A stretch of 64,000 nucleotides of DNA from Halioglobus sp. (GTDB taxonomy: Bacteria; Pseudomonadota; Gammaproteobacteria; Pseudomonadales; Halieaceae), in NCBI GenBank assembly GCA_002699145.1, contig PABK01000061.1:62001-126000 (forward strand). The letters run 5' to 3'. The first letter of the stretch is position 1, and the number at the start of each line of letters is the position of its first letter. A program made the position numbers and the translations under genes. Under the pieces are notes generated by a model that was not told the origin of the DNA, searched no databases, and was given only the letters and a program-made list of their open reading frames with translations. This document shows positions 63,472 through 64,000 of this stretch, one piece after another.

Positions 63472-64000
63472 ATGCCTGTAGATATCAACGCGATAGATTT
63501 CAGCGGCACCGACATCGGGCAAGAAGCCCCTGCGGGTCCCGATTTCTCAGGGACCGGTCTTGAGGATGTCGACTTCTCTGGCACGGAGCTCGAGCAGGAG
63601 TTGCCCGAGCGCAGTGCTTTGCGTGCGGCGGGCGACCTCGGTGCCAGCTTCGGCGTGGGTGCCAATATGCTGCTCGAAACAGCCGGCAATCTCTATGGCC
63701 TGGCGTCCGGTGATATGGAGAACTGGGCGACCATGCAGGGCGAGAGCGGTCGTGAGTTCTGGCAGGACCTCAAGTCTGAGCGCCTGGTAGCCAAAGAGCA
63801 GGCCAGGCAAGCCAGGATCGATCAGGCCAACGGAGAGTGGTCGAAGGCGGGTGTGGCGTTTTGGGACACCGTGTCCGATCCGGACCTGCTGACCTCGTTC
63901 CTATTTGAGCAGGTGCCGATGATGCTGCCGATCGCCGGTGTGGGGCGCGTAGGTGCAGCGGGCGCGAAGGCCTTGGGTGGCGGCGCCAAGGCCGCTGCCA
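63472..64000 (+). CDS. large internal virion protein (3' truncated by window edge)
   Basis: The frame is open from the ATG at 63472 to the window end with no stop (176 codons). The N-terminus has three DFSGT repeats (IDFSGTDIG, PDFSGTGLE, VDFSGTELE), followed by a helical, partly amphipathic region (LGASFGVGANMLLETAGNLYGLASGD, FWQDLKSERLVAKEQARQARI) and a hydrophobic stretch (FEQVPMMLPIAGVGRVGAAGAKAL). It probably continues as the largest ejection protein, possibly with a peptidoglycan-cleaving domain further on; that part is not visible. Confidence 0.72.
   Translation, partial: MPVDINAIDFSGTDIGQEAPAGPDFSGTGLEDVDFSGTELEQELPERSALRAAGDLGASFGVGANMLLETAGNLYGLASGDMENWATMQGESGREFWQDLKSERLVAKEQARQARIDQANGEWSKAGVAFWDTVSDPDLLTSFLFEQVPMMLPIAGVGRVGAAGAKALGGGAKAAA

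Larger units (their letters stand above)
28876..64000. mobile_element. temperate podovirus-like prophage in dusA (right end beyond window)
   Basis: Continuous phage gene content from integrase to internal virion proteins: integrase, divergent repressor/Cro, exonuclease operon, replication, lysis cassette, terminase, portal, scaffold, capsid, tail nozzle/adaptor-like proteins and ejection proteins. No tail tape measure or contractile sheath gene is seen, which with the internal virion proteins suggests a short-tailed phage. No inactivating frameshift was seen in the main genes, so it may be functional. The right attachment site is not in the window. Confidence 0.93.

Overview
The window joins about 28.9 kb of a GC-rich gammaproteobacterial chromosome (positions 1-28,900) to about 35 kb of a temperate podovirus-like prophage (28,900 to the right edge, where it runs off the window). 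The chromosomal gene set (CpxAR-CpxP, MnmC, HrpA, MlaA, DusA, an HsbR/HsbA-like switch, a DUF692 RiPP cluster) would suit a marine gammaproteobacterium such as Halieaceae; that placement is inference from gene content and base composition. No tRNA, rRNA or CRISPR array was seen.

Chromosomal part. After a truncated SnoaL-like gene and a thiolase-like gene come a DUF2189 membrane protein, an amidoligase / class-I glutamine amidotransferase / YqaA-type membrane protein operon, a Na+/alanine-type symporter, a TauD/TfdA-type dioxygenase, and a complete Cpx-like envelope stress module. That module is a sensor kinase and response regulator facing a CpxP-like periplasmic protein, with a perfect GTAAA-N5-GTAAA CpxR box between them. 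Next are a large M16 peptidase, a three-gene operon with 4-bp overlaps (coiled-coil protein, mnmC, glutaminyl cyclase), a MaoC hydratase and hrpA. Then follows a RiPP cluster of the HvfABC/bufferin type: a precursor with 12 Cys in EGKCG-like motifs, a DUF692 multinuclear iron oxidase and a DUF2063 partner. After it come mlaA, a PP2C phosphatase with a degenerate receiver plus a STAS protein, a TerB-like protein and dusA.

Prophage part. The element abuts the 5' end of dusA, a known phage integration site, with a tyrosine recombinase next to it. A leftward early operon encodes a PD-(D/E)XK exonuclease, two unknowns and a PrtN-like activator. A short CI-like repressor and a Cro-like protein face each other, and a near-identical 21-bp operator-like sequence occurs in both the cro promoter and the exonuclease promoter. 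The replication protein gene carries an internal origin candidate (iterons, a consensus DnaA box, hexamer repeats, a 13-bp hairpin). A dATP/dGTP diphosphohydrolase-like gene, a DUF968-like HNH protein and a possible late regulator follow.

The late region opens with a leader containing a strong terminator, then a small unknown, then two translationally coupled giants. The first is a secreted 1535-residue protein resembling hydrazine-synthase-alpha-related (HzsA-like) diheme proteins, with two CXXCH motifs. The second is a 968-residue beta-helix/Ig-like adhesin. Then come small virion proteins, a lysis cassette (SLT endolysin, holin, Rz with an embedded Rz1), terminase, portal, scaffold, capsid, podovirus-type tail genes and internal virion (ejection) proteins. 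The phage-borne HzsA-like protein is the most unusual item. The shared early operator, the in-gene origin and the terminator-punctuated late operon are the other main regulatory observations.
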